Assembly: GCA_900100595.1 (NCBI GenBank)
Contig: FMUA01000014.1
Coordinates: 18,012 to 82,011, forward strand
Reading direction: 5' to 3'
Source of the DNA: Ruminococcaceae bacterium P7
GTDB taxonomy: Bacteria > Bacillota > Clostridia > Oscillospirales > Acutalibacteraceae
DNA length: 64,000 nucleotides
Below, piece by piece: positions 50,322-60,039 of this stretch (positions are counted from its first letter, which is position 1; every line of letters begins with the position of its first letter). The notes beneath the pieces were generated by a model. It was not told the DNA's origin, made no database searches, and saw only the letters and a list, made by a program, of their open reading frames with translations. A program made the position numbers and the translations under genes.

Positions 50322-51038
50322 ATGTTTCCGAAATTCCGCAGAACACGTATCAGAAATCTCGAGCCTGCCACGCTCGCAGAGCTGAAGCAATATATCGACA
50401 GCCGCCTTGTGCCGCCCGAAGGCGACGCGTTGGGCGACACCGTCCGTTTGGACGAGTTCAGGGAGCCGTCCGCGCCGTCTGAGGATTTGCAGGCGTCACG
50501 GGAAGCCGTGACCTTCGACACCGCCGAAATACCGTCCCTGCCGTCTGACGACGAGCCGCAGCTTAGTGTGCTCCGTGAAAACAAGCGCTTTCCGAAGTCG
50601 AACGGCGTTCCATCCTGCGCCAGGGAGCCCGTAAGGAAGCAGATGCAGGCGATGCAAGCGCCCGCTATGGCGAACGCGAGCCTGAGCGACGCGCTGAGTA
50701 TGCTCGACGAGAGCTTCGCGGACATGCTCTTCCGCAAGATCGACGAACGCGGCATGACCGACGCCCAGTGCTACAAAAAGGCGGGTATCGACCGCAAGCT
50801 CTTTTCCAAGATCCGCGGCAACCGCCTTTACAAGCCCAGCCGTCCGACAGCGGTCGCCCTAGCTGTCGCGCTCGAGCTGAGCATGGACGAAACAAAAGAG
50901 CTGCTGATGAAGGCGGGTTACGCGCTCTCACACAGCAGCAAATTTGATATCATTATTGAGTTTTTCATCGGACGCGGCAACTATGACCGCTTTGCCATCA
51001 ACGAGGCGTTATACGAATTCGACCAGCAGCTGATTTAA
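50322..51038 (+). CDS. HTH-domain protein of the SFADMLFRKIDERG type
   Basis: A 238-aa soluble protein. The C-terminal about 110 residues (SFADMLFRKIDERGMTDAQC, then RKLFSKIRGNRLYKPSR and SHSSKFDIIIEFFIGRGNYD) form a HTH-like domain that I recall attached to macro-domain or other proteins in Firmicutes. The N-terminal half is variable and Ser/Pro-rich. It overlaps the convergent metallophosphoesterase gene by 4 bases. Confidence 0.65.
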   Translation: MFPKFRRTRIRNLEPATLAELKQYIDSRLVPPEGDALGDTVRLDEFREPSAPSEDLQASREAVTFDTAEIPSLPSDDEPQLSVLRENKRFPKSNGVPSCAREPVRKQMQAMQAPAMANASLSDALSMLDESFADMLFRKIDERGMTDAQCYKKAGIDRKLFSKIRGNRLYKPSRPTAVALAVALELSMDETKELLMKAGYALSHSSKFDIIIEFFIGRGNYDRFAINEALYEFDQQLI

Positions 51039-51661
51039 TCGGCTGCTGTTTCTATTTTCTCAGAATCAGGTTCCGCAATGTCAAAAATGCAGTAGTCGGT
51101 CGCGTTGATGATCGTCGTGCCGTCGTGCTCAAAGACCTGCGGAATGCGCGCGCCGTAGTTGCGGTGGATGTGACCGTGCAGGAAGAACTTCGGCTTGTAG
51201 CGGTCGAGCAGCTCGTTGAAGCACTCAAAGCCGCGGTGTGTCACGTTGTCGAAGTCGTTGATGTGACGCGCGGGCGAATGGGTGACGAGCACGTCGAAGC
51301 CCTTGTGACGGCGGATTTTCCACCACAGCTTGCGGATGCGGCTGCGCATCTCTCTTTCGGTGAACATGTATTTGCCTTCCTTGTAGCGGATGGAGCCGCC
51401 CAGACCGACAAAGCGCAGTCCCTTGTATTCAAAGACGTCGTCGTCGATGCAGATGCAGCCCTCAGGCTCGCGGCGGAAGTGGTCGTCGTGATTGCCGTGT
51501 ATGTAGATCAGCGGGACATTCATCATGGTGACGAGAAACTCGAGGTACTCCATGCGCAGGTCGCCGCAGCCCACGATCAGCTCGACTCCCTCTACCTTTT
51601 CGGGTGAGAAGTAGTCGTATAGGGAAGGTGATTCGATATCGGAAACAGCCAGTACTTTCAT
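51035..51661 (-). CDS. Metallophosphoesterase
   Basis: A 208-aa calcineurin-type phosphoesterase: CGDLRMEYL, YIHGNHDDHF, VTHSPARH and FLHGHIHRNYG give the two-metal site. It is probably soluble; the substrate is unknown. Its ATG overlaps the stop of the upstream BMP-type gene (TAATG), so translation is coupled. Confidence 0.85.
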   Translation of the reverse strand: MKVLAVSDIESPSLYDYFSPEKVEGVELIVGCGDLRMEYLEFLVTMMNVPLIYIHGNHDDHFRREPEGCICIDDDVFEYKGLRFVGLGGSIRYKEGKYMFTEREMRSRIRKLWWKIRRHKGFDVLVTHSPARHINDFDNVTHRGFECFNELLDRYKPKFFLHGHIHRNYGARIPQVFEHDGTTIINATDYCIFDIAEPDSEKIETAAD

Positions 51662-53667
51662 TATTCTTGCTCTTGTGCTTCCGGCTGCGCGGGAGCGTTG
51701 ACCTCGCTTTCCTCGTTATTATCGTCATCGTCGGCAGAAGCGGTGCTCTGCGCCGCCTCGATGCCCGATGTATCGACAACCGCCTTGCCCATGGGAGAAA
51801 GCTCCTCATACTGGGGGATGGTGCCGACGACGTTTTCGACGAGATAGTCCATCTCGATGATCTGATCAGGCTCCAGCTTTTCGCCCGAGCCGATTTTTTC
51901 TCCGTCCTGCGTGTAGATCGGCGTGAGGAACGGCGTGCAGACGTTGTTCGCGATGCCGTCTCTCAGGAAGCTGCCGAAGCGCTTCGAGGGCAGCTTCAGC
52001 CACGGTGAGAACACCACGTCGACCACGCCCGCAGACATGCCCCAGTAGTAGTTGAGCGCCTTGTTGCTGCTCTCGTACTCCGCCTGCATGGTTTTGTTGA
52101 GCACGCGGCGGAGAATTTCCTCATAGTAGACGCCCCATTTCCAGACGGGGTTGGCAATCAGCACCTGACGCTCGCCGTTGATGTAGGAGAGACCGAAGCT
52201 CTCTCTGTCGTCTTCGCGGAAGCGCGCGGTGTCCTGAGAGGAGATGAAGTGGATGCCCTGATCGACCAGCTTCTGAGCGGCTGCCTTCGCGCCGCAGACG
52301 GCTGACCATTCGAGATAGATTTTTGCGCGGGGATTTGCCATCTGCGCGCCGAGCGCAAAGGCGTTGATGCCGGCGATCTGACCGTAGATGGGATAGTCGC
52401 AGACATAGCCGATCTTGTCGCTCTTTGTCAGCGAGCCGGCAATCGCGCCGAGGATGAATTTCGCCTCGTACATGCGCGTGTAGTAACAGCTGATATAGCG
52501 GTGGGAGCGGTTGAGCGAGCAGTTCATGATATAGATATCGGGGTGCTCGACAGCCGCGCGCAGACTCGCCTGCGTCAGACGCGGAGAGGTGGTGAATACC
52601 AGCTTCGCGCCGTCGCCGATCGCCTGCTCAATGATCATCAGCGGGTCGCCTGCCATCGCGTCATAGTACGCCTTCGTCTCGATCTTCTCCGCAAAGACGC
52701 GGTCGACGTAGCGTCTGCCCTTTTCGTGATCGTTGATCCAGCCGGATTTGTCGGGGTTGCCGTCGTGGATGAACGCCACCTTGAGCGGCTGCGCCTTCGG
52801 CTGCGGCGTCACGCCCGAAAGCACCTTCTCGATCACTGTCTGACGCTTTTCCTCGGGCGGATCGGTCTTGACCTCGATCGGCTCCTCCTCGCTGTGCAGC
52901 TCGACCTCCTCCCACATCTTGGAGAGGTTCTTCTTGATGACCGCGGTGTCGGTGCTGCGCAGATCGTGGAAGCCGTAGATCTGGATATAGCTCAGCAGCG
53001 CGTCTCCGATGGTCGAGGACAGCTTGTCGCCGCCGTTCTGGGTGTACGCCTTGCTGAAATAGTAGTAGATGCCCGAGAACTCGTTGCGCTCGTCGTCCGT
53101 CCACTCCTCGTTCGGAGCCTTGCCCATCGCCTTGAGCAGCGCGTTGTAGCAGCCCTTTTTCGAGAACTCGAGGAAGTTGATCTTGCTGTATTTGTAGAAC
53201 TCGATATACTCGAGATAGATGTCGACGTCCTCTCCCGTGTGCTCGGGCATGACGCGGATGACATGGGCGGGAATCGTGATCGCGTCGAAGAATTTGAGCA
53301 CGCTGACGCGCTTGTTGCCCTCCTCCACATAGTAGCGGTTCATGTATTCGTACGCCTTGATCGGCTCGCGGATGCCCTCGTTGAGATGCGCCTCGCACAG
53401 CCGCTTCCACTTGTCGGCGAACTCGGATTCCTCGTCGAGGATCGGCATAAAGTTGGTGGCAAACGCCGCCACTCTGCCCTTTGTCTTGGTGCCGATGATA
53501 AATTCCGCGGGCACCTGAAGCACGCCGAGGTCTACGCCCTTGGAGATCGCGGTCGACGATACCAGCTCGTCGAGTACGGGCAGCGACGTGGGTTTTCCCT
53601 GCTGGACGCAGGTGCGGTATTCCTTCTGCGCCAGCTTGAGAGCGTCCTTGTAGTAGGGTTCATTCAT
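51661..53667 (-). CDS. BMP-type binding protein fused to ParB-like N-terminus
   Basis: A 668-aa protein without signal peptide or lipobox. Residues about 50-150 resemble a ParB/Srx-like fold (VPAEFIIGTKTKGRVAAFAT, then YYVEEGNKRVSVLKF, compare ParB box with RRxRA). The middle (about 300-560) is a BMP/Med periplasmic-binding fold (LKVAFIHDGNPDKSGWINDH, PIYGQIAGINAFALGAQMAN) that in relatives binds nucleosides. The C-terminus is acidic. A cytoplasmic ligand sensor seems likely; no permease gene is nearby. Confidence 0.6.
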   Translation of the reverse strand: MNEPYYKDALKLAQKEYRTCVQQGKPTSLPVLDELVSSTAISKGVDLGVLQVPAEFIIGTKTKGRVAAFATNFMPILDEESEFADKWKRLCEAHLNEGIREPIKAYEYMNRYYVEEGNKRVSVLKFFDAITIPAHVIRVMPEHTGEDVDIYLEYIEFYKYSKINFLEFSKKGCYNALLKAMGKAPNEEWTDDERNEFSGIYYYFSKAYTQNGGDKLSSTIGDALLSYIQIYGFHDLRSTDTAVIKKNLSKMWEEVELHSEEEPIEVKTDPPEEKRQTVIEKVLSGVTPQPKAQPLKVAFIHDGNPDKSGWINDHEKGRRYVDRVFAEKIETKAYYDAMAGDPLMIIEQAIGDGAKLVFTTSPRLTQASLRAAVEHPDIYIMNCSLNRSHRYISCYYTRMYEAKFILGAIAGSLTKSDKIGYVCDYPIYGQIAGINAFALGAQMANPRAKIYLEWSAVCGAKAAAQKLVDQGIHFISSQDTARFREDDRESFGLSYINGERQVLIANPVWKWGVYYEEILRRVLNKTMQAEYESSNKALNYYWGMSAGVVDVVFSPWLKLPSKRFGSFLRDGIANNVCTPFLTPIYTQDGEKIGSGEKLEPDQIIEMDYLVENVVGTIPQYEELSPMGKAVVDTSGIEAAQSTASADDDDNNEESEVNAPAQPEAQEQE

Positions 53668-53738
53668 ATTAGCGTCAACTCCTTAAATCAATAAAAATCG
53701 GGGTTGGTTGTCGGTAATGCTAGTGTTTCCGATTTCTT

Positions 53739-54566
53739 TTATATTATAGAAGATTCTTCCGTATTCCATGTGCCCTGGAAGAAATCGTATAACCGCTGTT
53801 TGTAGTCGGGCGCCTCGTCAAAGACGCAGTGTCCGTACTCTCTGCCGTAGATATAGCAGCCGCAGCCGAGCTTTTCGGCAATCTCCGTCGACGCTTCGGC
53901 GGTCACGACTTTGTCGTTTTCCACGCCGATGACCAGCGTCGGGCAATGGATTCTGTCAAGCACCGCGTATCCGTTGAAGTCCGAGATAGCCCTTGCCTGA
54001 ACCGAGAAGCGGTGAAGCTCCTCGCGGCTCAGTCCGTCGTTGACGCGGCAGAGCAGCTTGCCGTATTTCTCGATCGTTGCGGGAGAATAGAGCAGGCGCA
54101 TCATTTCCTCGGTGTGCTCCGCGAGCGTGCCGTTTTCCGCGGTCTCCGCCCAGTGAACCGAGACGCGCAGGATGGTGGGATTCTGCCGCGCCGTCGTCGA
54201 GCCGAGCACCAGCGCGTGAACCGGCTCGGGGAAGTCCGCCGCGAGATACTGCGCGACCATGCCGCCGAGAGAAGCGCCGAACACGTCGGCGGTACCGATG
54301 CCCAGTCCGCGCATCGCGGCGGCGATATCCGCCGCCATCTGACGGACGGTGAACGCCTGCGGCATGGAAGCACGGCGGTCGATGACCCACACCGTGTAGT
54401 CCTCGCTGAAAATACGATAGCCCGAGGGAATCGACATCGCCGAGTAGAGAATGCTCCGCGTGCTCAGTCCCGGGAGAATCACCAGATTTTTTGTGCCGTG
54501 TCCGAACGTGAAATAGTCCGTCGCGGCGCCGTTGGTTTCGATTGTTCCGTAATGCAAACGCAGCAC
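53739..54566 (-). CDS. Alpha/beta hydrolase
   Basis: A 275-aa soluble alpha/beta hydrolase with nucleophile elbow GASLGG, a following YLAADFP helix and the late catalytic His in EYGHCVFDEAP. The start is uncertain: GTG 54566 is close to AAAGGCAG, and TTG 54557 is possible. The substrate is unknown. Confidence 0.8.
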   Translation of the reverse strand: MLRLHYGTIETNGAATDYFTFGHGTKNLVILPGLSTRSILYSAMSIPSGYRIFSEDYTVWVIDRRASMPQAFTVRQMAADIAAAMRGLGIGTADVFGASLGGMVAQYLAADFPEPVHALVLGSTTARQNPTILRVSVHWAETAENGTLAEHTEEMMRLLYSPATIEKYGKLLCRVNDGLSREELHRFSVQARAISDFNGYAVLDRIHCPTLVIGVENDKVVTAEASTEIAEKLGCGCYIYGREYGHCVFDEAPDYKQRLYDFFQGTWNTEESSII

Positions 54567-54643
54567 CTGCCTTTGTTGTTATTATAACCGCAAAATCGGC
54601 AAAAGAAAAGGGTTTTCGCGAATTTTGTCGGTTTGGGAGACGT

Positions 54644-54675
54644 AAAAAAGACGTGCAGAAGCACGCCTTTTTTTA
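54644..54675 (-). terminator. Terminator between coaBC and the hydrolase gene
   Basis: Minus-strand hairpin AGGCGTGC-ttct-GCACGTCT followed by T; it closes coaBC. Confidence 0.75.
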
Positions 54676-54723
54676 TTAAAGAAAACCACAGTGACGGAAA
54701 AATTCAACCGCACCGTTAATACT

Positions 54724-55917
54724 TTATTGCTTTTGCAAAGCATCGAGCACCCTGTCAGCCGCGTCCTCCTTGGAGAGCAGCGGCAGGTCGTCGACGCTGT
54801 CCTTTGAGATGAGCACCAGATGATTCGTGTCGGTGCCGAAGCCCGAGCCTGCGTCGCGCAGGGAATTCGCCGCGATCAGGTCGGCGTTCTTGCGCGCGAG
54901 CTTCGCGCGGGAGTTCTCGAGCATGTTCTCGGTCTCCATCGAGAAGCCGCAGAGCTTCTGCCCGTCCTTCTTGTGCTCGCCGAGCCATTTGAGGATATCC
55001 TGCGTGCGCTTGAGCGGCAGAGAGAGGTCGGAGCCGTCGTCGGACTTCTTGATTTTCTCGCCGTGGAAGTCGGCAGGGGTGTAGTCCGCCACCGCGGCGG
55101 TCTTGATGATGAAGTCCATATCTTCGTAGTTCGCCTTGACCGCCTCGAACATCTCCTGCGCGCTCTGCACGCGGACGACATTGACGAACGGCGGCGGTGC
55201 GATATTCACGGGACCGCTGATAAGCGTGACCTCAGCGCCGCGCAGCATCGCCTGACGCGCGACGGCGTAGCCCATTTTGCCCGTGGAGTGATTGGTGATA
55301 AAGCGGACGGGATCGATGCTCTCGCGTGTCGGACCCGCGGTGATGAGGACTTTTTTACCCGCTAAGTCCTTCTCACGCGCAAGTTCGCGCAGGAGGTAGT
55401 CGCAGAGCGTCTGCTCCGAGGGCAGCTTGCCCTTGCCCGTGTCGCCGCAAGCGAGATAGCCCTCGTCGGGAGGAATCACCGTCACGCCGCGTTTTTGCAG
55501 CGCCGCGAGGTTCTCCTGTACGGGCGCGCTCTCGAACATGTGCACGTTCATCGCAGGCGCGACCATCACGGGAGCCGTCACCGCGAGCAGGGTGGAGGTG
55601 AGCATATCGTCGGCGATGCCGTAGGTCATTTTCGCGAGGATATTCGCCGAGGCAGGCGCGACCAGCACCGCGTCCGCACGCTGCGCAAGCGCGATGTGCG
55701 ACACCTCGACGGGATAGGTGCGCTCAAAGGTGTCGGTATAGCACCTGTTTTTCGTCAGCGTCTCAAAGGTGACGGGGGTGATGAACTGCGTCGCGTTTTT
55801 TGTCATGATGACGTGAACGTCTGCGCCCAGCTTGACGAGCATGCTCGCGAGATTGGCGATTTTGTACGCCGCGATGCTGCCCGTCACGCCGAGAAGTATA
55901 TTTTTTCCTTTCAGCAT
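54724..55917 (-). CDS. coaBC: Bifunctional phosphopantothenoylcysteine decarboxylase/synthetase
   Basis: A 397-aa CoaBC of coenzyme A synthesis. The N-terminal flavoprotein CoaC has VTGSIAAYKIANLA, VAPAMNVHM and the catalytic Cys in GYLACGDTGKG; the C-terminal CoaB has ITAGPTRESIDPVRFITNHS and the KKSDDGSDLSLPLKRT substrate loop. The start follows AAGGAG. Confidence 0.96.
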   Translation of the reverse strand: MLKGKNILLGVTGSIAAYKIANLASMLVKLGADVHVIMTKNATQFITPVTFETLTKNRCYTDTFERTYPVEVSHIALAQRADAVLVAPASANILAKMTYGIADDMLTSTLLAVTAPVMVAPAMNVHMFESAPVQENLAALQKRGVTVIPPDEGYLACGDTGKGKLPSEQTLCDYLLRELAREKDLAGKKVLITAGPTRESIDPVRFITNHSTGKMGYAVARQAMLRGAEVTLISGPVNIAPPPFVNVVRVQSAQEMFEAVKANYEDMDFIIKTAAVADYTPADFHGEKIKKSDDGSDLSLPLKRTQDILKWLGEHKKDGQKLCGFSMETENMLENSRAKLARKNADLIAANSLRDAGSGFGTDTNHLVLISKDSVDDLPLLSKEDAADRVLDALQKQ

Positions 55918-55977
55918 GTGGAAATCTCCTTATCCGATTTTTCTCTATCATACATCAACCGGGGCAAAAAATCAATA

Positions 55978-56010
55978 AGAAAACGCCTATAGCAGAAGCC
56001 ATAGGCGTTT
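55978..56010 (-). terminator. Terminator of the cystatin-like gene
   Basis: Minus-strand hairpin AAACGCCTATGGC / GCTATAGGCGTTT followed by TCTTATT, after the gene ending at 56027. Confidence 0.85.
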
Positions 56011-56026
56011 GGTTGACTCGGAAACA

Positions 56027-56806
56027 TCATCCCTCGGAGGACTGAGCCGCGACGGTTGCAGCGGCGCCGTCATCCTCTGCGGACGGTGCAAGGTTATAGG
56101 TTTCGGTGATCTCGGCGTTGCCCTCGAGATCCTGATAGACCGTGACGATCGCGTAGTCGGAGGTCGGCTCCGCGGTAACGGTGGTCACCTTGCAGAGCAG
56201 CATGTAGTTGGTGCCCGCGACGACCTGCGTGCCGAGCAGCGCCTTTGCCTCATAGCCCGCGCCCGTGAGCGTCTCGCAAGCCTTCGCGAGAGCCGCCTTC
56301 GCGTCGTCGGTGACGACGGGTGTTTCGGGCTCTTCATAGGCGCCCGCGATGGGTTCTTCCGCATCCTGAGCCGCAGGTGCCGCGGAACCCGTGAATTCAC
56401 GGCTTTCCGTGATCTCGTCGTTGCCGTTGAGATCCTCGTAAACGGTCAGGAGCGCGTAGGTTGTTGTGGGATTTTCGGTGACAGCGGCCGCCTTGCAGAG
56501 AATCAGGTGGTTGGTGCCCGCGACGACCTGCGAGCCGAGATAGGCGACAGGCTCATAGGTCATGCCCGTCAGTCCCTCGACCGCCTTGTTGAATACCGCC
56601 TTGACGTCGTCAGTCAGAACAGGGGACGCCGCGTCGGTGTAGCCGCCTGTCAGCGGTGCTTCGGTCGTAGTCTGTGCAGCGGCAGCGGTGGTGGCTGCAT
56701 CCTTGCCTGCTTCGGTTGCTGTAGTGGACGAGGTCTTGCTCTGACCGCACGCGGCAAAGGAACAGAGAATCAATCCGCTGAGGATGATCGCAAATAACTT
56801 TTTCAT
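56027..56806 (-). CDS. Lipoprotein with two cystatin-type domains
   Basis: A 259-aa lipoprotein: signal MKKLFAIILSGLILCSFAAC with lipid-attachment Cys20, a Thr/Ala linker, and two related units of about 85 residues. Each starts after a Gly (LTGGYTDAAS, IAGAYEEPET), has an amphipathic helix (VLTDDVKAVFNKAVEGLTG, VVTDDAKAALAKACETLTG) and then QVVAGTN (Q93-G97 and Q194-G198), the signature of cystatin protease-inhibitor loops (QxVxG). Cystatins inhibit papain-like cysteine proteases. Start ATG 56806; the longer frame is not supported. Confidence 0.75.
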   Translation of the reverse strand: MKKLFAIILSGLILCSFAACGQSKTSSTTATEAGKDAATTAAAAQTTTEAPLTGGYTDAASPVLTDDVKAVFNKAVEGLTGMTYEPVAYLGSQVVAGTNHLILCKAAAVTENPTTTYALLTVYEDLNGNDEITESREFTGSAAPAAQDAEEPIAGAYEEPETPVVTDDAKAALAKACETLTGAGYEAKALLGTQVVAGTNYMLLCKVTTVTAEPTSDYAIVTVYQDLEGNAEITETYNLAPSAEDDGAAATVAAQSSEG

Positions 56807-56861
56807 ATTAATCCTTCTTTCTGACGAATTTTTCATTTCGGGAATTATTCCCCGTACTCTC

Positions 56862-56889
56862 ATTGTAGCATACGGGGTGAAAAAATCAA
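56862..56889 (-). promoter_or_regulatory. Promoter of the cystatin-like gene
   Basis: On the minus strand TTGATT (56884-56889) and TACAAT (56862-56867), spacer 16 bp. It lies in the 315-base gap 56807-57121, in which no gene was found. Confidence 0.6.
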
Positions 56890-57121
56890 GTGCCAACGCG
56901 CAAATTTCTCATAAAATTCCAAAGATGTTCACAAAATTTTCATCGTATCTGACTGTGCTCTCACCGGAAAAACGGAATGAATTTTGCCCCTGCTTCGGTA
57001 ACCGTCAGCGGCGCCTTCAGAAAAACTAATCCGAACAAAAAAGATTTTTTTCGGCGGATTTGTGTCAAGGAATGGAACTGCCGGAACAGCGCGGTCGGTT
57101 TTGCAGGCGGAAAAATTCCGC

Positions 57122-59312
57122 TTAGTCCGAATGGGGGAAAAGTACTTGAATCGCTTTCTTTACAATTTCGGCGAATCGGCGGTATTTCGGATTCTCAGGG
57201 AAAAATTCCGCAAGCTTTTCCCAGATCCCCAGCGCCTGTTCCAGCATGGCTTGATTCGCTGTCAGTTTACCGATTCTGTAACACGAAACCGCAAGGTCGT
57301 CGTAGCTTTTAAAGGTTTGCACTTCCTCCGCAAGGGCTGCGTTAATCGCAAGACACTTGCGGTACCACTTCTCCGCATCACTCAGCTTGCCCTGCACTTC
57401 GGCAGTAATGCCAAGCTTGTTATAGCTGACGGACAAATCGCGGCGGGCTTGTACGGTTCCTGTTTCCTCCGCAAGGGCTTCATCGATCGCAAGGCTCTTG
57501 CGGTACCACTCCTCCGCTTCGCTCAGTCTGCCCTGCGCTTCGGCGATATCGCCGAGTTTTTTATAGCTGACGGACAAACCGCGGCGGGCTTGTACGGTCC
57601 CTGCTTCTTCCGCAAGAGTTTCACGAAGCGTAAGACACCTGCGGTACCACTCCTCCGCTTCGCTCAGCCTGCCCTGTGCTTCGGCAATATTGCCAAGCTT
57701 ATCGTAGCTGACGGACAGATCGCGGCGTGCTTGTATTTCTTCCGATTCCTCCGCATTGTTTTCAGCGATCGCAAGGCTCTTGCGGTACCACTCCTCCGCG
57801 TCGCTCAGCTTGCCCTGCGCTTCGGCAATATTGCCAAGCTTATCGTAGCTGATGAATAAATCGCGGCGTGCTTGTATTTCTTCCGATTCTTCCGCGATAT
57901 TTTCATTCATCGCGAGACTCTTGCGGTACCATTCCTCCGCGTCGCTCAGCTTGCCCTGCGCTTTGGCAATATCGCCGAGTTTATTATAGCTGACCGATTG
58001 ATAGCGTGTAAATCTTTTATCTGTGTATTTCTGAGAAAACTGTTCACTGAAACGGCGCATTTCATCAAATGCATTTTTAGCAAGTGATGGCTGTCTCAGC
58101 GACAAATCAGCGATGCCCAAATCCCATAGATCGGAGAGCAGAATGAGTGCCGTGGTTTCCCCGGGATTGCTTTCATATTTCTTTTTGCGTTCCTCAACCA
58201 ACGATTTCTGCCATTCGACCGCCTTGTGATAATCGCGGCTGACGCCCTCGCCGCTGTTGTACATGGAAACGGGCTTTTCGATAGCGGGGATATAGCCCTG
58301 CTCCGCAGAGCCGGTGATTAAATTAACGGCTCTCTCGTGGTTGACCTCCACGTCGATGCCGCCGAGGTAGGCGAGACCGATGAAGAAATTGTGCTGCGGG
58401 TCATTGTCGTTTTCGGCGATTGCGAGTCCCTTTGAGCGAGGTCATCAGGCGGTCGCACAGTGTCTGTTTGTCGCTGCGTACAACAACATCGGGGATGTCC
58501 GGATACATCTCGCGAAGCTTTTCTCTGTCGGTCGGTTCCATTTCGGCAGGCAGGATATTTTTGCCCATTTCCTGCGCCATCGGGTACTCTATATTCAAAA
58601 TATAGTTGATTTCATTGATCAGATTCGGCGTGACCGCAAGCGCGAACAAGCCGCTCTTTTCAAGCGCCGCCTTGATGGCGTCGTTGAAATCCTCGCCCGG
58701 GGTGAGAAATTCATCGTACCAAATCGCGATATCGCGGCAGAAGTCGTTCTGATGGATCAGCCGCATCAGCTCCTGCGCGTAACGTCTGTCCTTCTTGCGG
58801 TAGCTAAGGAAAATGTATGCGTCAAAGGCGGCTCTGACCTTTTTTGCCAGCTTGTCGCCGACAATAATCGCATCCAGATACTTCGTCAGCTTCTCCTCAT
58901 ACGGGATCGCCGTCGGGTCGGAGTTGTTCTTGTCGAGGTATTGCAAATCGAGAATTTCTTATTAAAAATATCGTCAAGTCCGCTTTCCTGCATGAGCGGC
59001 AGAACGGGGATGCGGTTCTCAAACGCGAAAGGAACATCAACATCCATCGCACGGTTTTTCTGTGTCAGCAGCTTGGTGGTGACGGGTACGACAAACAGCT
59101 GCATTTCTTTTAACCGCAGTTCGTAGTCCTCCACATCCTCAGGCTGTGTGCCGGGCTCCGGATAGAAAACCGCGCAGTCCTGCCTGTCTAAAATCTCTTT
59201 TACAATAGTTTCAAAAAAACTTTTCAAAGTCCTCGGGGTGGCAGGTGAAATACACCCTCTGCAATCCCTGCGGGCTTTTTTGTCCTCTGGTTCTGAATTG
59301 AAAATCTGCCAT
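57122..59312 (-). pseudogene. TIR-Sel1-TPR gene broken by three frameshifts
   Basis: Reading from ATG 59312 (behind AGGAGG) gives a TIR-like N-terminal part (RVYFTCHPEDFEKFFETIVK), which breaks at a run of seven A at 59213-59219 (one base too many), at 58953-58954 (one base short) and at CCC 58428-58430 (one base too many). Corrected, the product (about 730 aa) has a first TIR-like domain, a second TIR domain (FDAYIFLSYRKKDRRYAQEL, YDEFLTPGEDFNDAIKAALE), a Sel1-like region and five 47-aa TPRs ending FPHSD. It may be dead or misassembled. Confidence 0.8.
57313..58000 (-). repeat. Five 141-bp coding repeats (47-aa TPR units)
   Basis: The motif CGGTACCA recurs at 57360, 57501, 57642, 57783 and 57924, exactly 141 bp apart. 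Each unit encodes KLGDIAEAQGRLSEAEEWYR followed by KSLAI-type helices. Confidence 0.9.
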
Positions 59313-59567
59313 ATTGTCCTCCTGTGGGTAAATGCCATATATGAATAAATAAAAACGAAAAGAGCTGACTGTTTTCGCAATGTTTTTGATTGTGTGGAAT
59401 CGACAAAATCTATTGTTATTATATATTGGATTTTAGTTGAATGCAATATCAGTTTAAAACAAAATAGGTATACAACCAAGTGACCTGCACAGGATTGTAT
59501 GCCTATCATGGCAAACCACGCCACCTTTGATACAATTTTTTTCGCGGTCGATAAACGACAGTAAAAA

Positions 59568-59594
59568 CACCCCTCATTTTCATTTTGAGGGGTG
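59568..59594. terminator. Terminator-like hairpin at the island edge
   Basis: CACCCCTCA / TGAGGGGTG hairpin followed by repeated CATTTTCATTTT tracts. The 412-base gap 59313-59724 holds this, the gene-less border between GC-rich and AT-rich DNA, and the promoter below. Confidence 0.5.
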
Positions 59595-59673
59595 CCATTT
59601 TCATTTTCGGGTAAGCCATTTTCATTCAGCTATTACGCTATTGTAAAAAGAACAACAAATTTCTGGTTTGCTA

Positions 59674-59702
59674 TTGACAATTGCAAATTGGTAATTTATA
59701 AT
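59674..59702 (+). promoter_or_regulatory. Consensus promoter with palindromic operator
   Basis: Perfect TTGACA (59674-59679) and TATAAT (59697-59702), 17 bp apart. Between them lies the palindrome CAATT-gca-AATTG (59678-59690), a likely operator for autoregulation by the Xre protein. Confidence 0.8.
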
Positions 59703-59724
59703 AGTGCAAAAGGAGGAATTTGAG

Positions 59725-60039
59725 ATGACATGGCAAGAAAAGGTTAAACAATTAATGCAAGAGCAAAACATCAACCAAAAACAATTATCCCAACGCAGCG
59801 GTATTACCGAAGCATCAGTTTCCCGATATCTTAAAAGTGAACGGACAGCGAGAATAGACATCATTGTCAACTTTGCAAAGGCGTTGAATGTTACTACAGA
59901 ATATCTTCTTAACGAAGATGATGAAACCGAGTTAGAGCCATACACTGAAATCGCAACTGCAATTGCAAGAAACGGCGGAGAATTGACAGCAGAGGAAAAA
60001 AATAAACTGATTGCTTTAATCCTTGGAAGTGGAGAGTAA
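59725..60039 (+). CDS. Xre-family HTH transcriptional regulator
   Basis: A 104-aa DNA-binding protein with an HTH_3 domain (INQKQLSQRSGITEASVSRY, LKSERTARIDIIVNFAKAL) and a short C-terminal helix. I chose ATG 59725 behind AGGAGG. It is immediately followed by an ImmA-type metalloprotease gene, the arrangement of ImmR/ImmA regulatory pairs of mobile elements. Confidence 0.88.
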   Translation: MTWQEKVKQLMQEQNINQKQLSQRSGITEASVSRYLKSERTARIDIIVNFAKALNVTTEYLLNEDDETELEPYTEIATAIARNGGELTAEEKNKLIALILGSGE

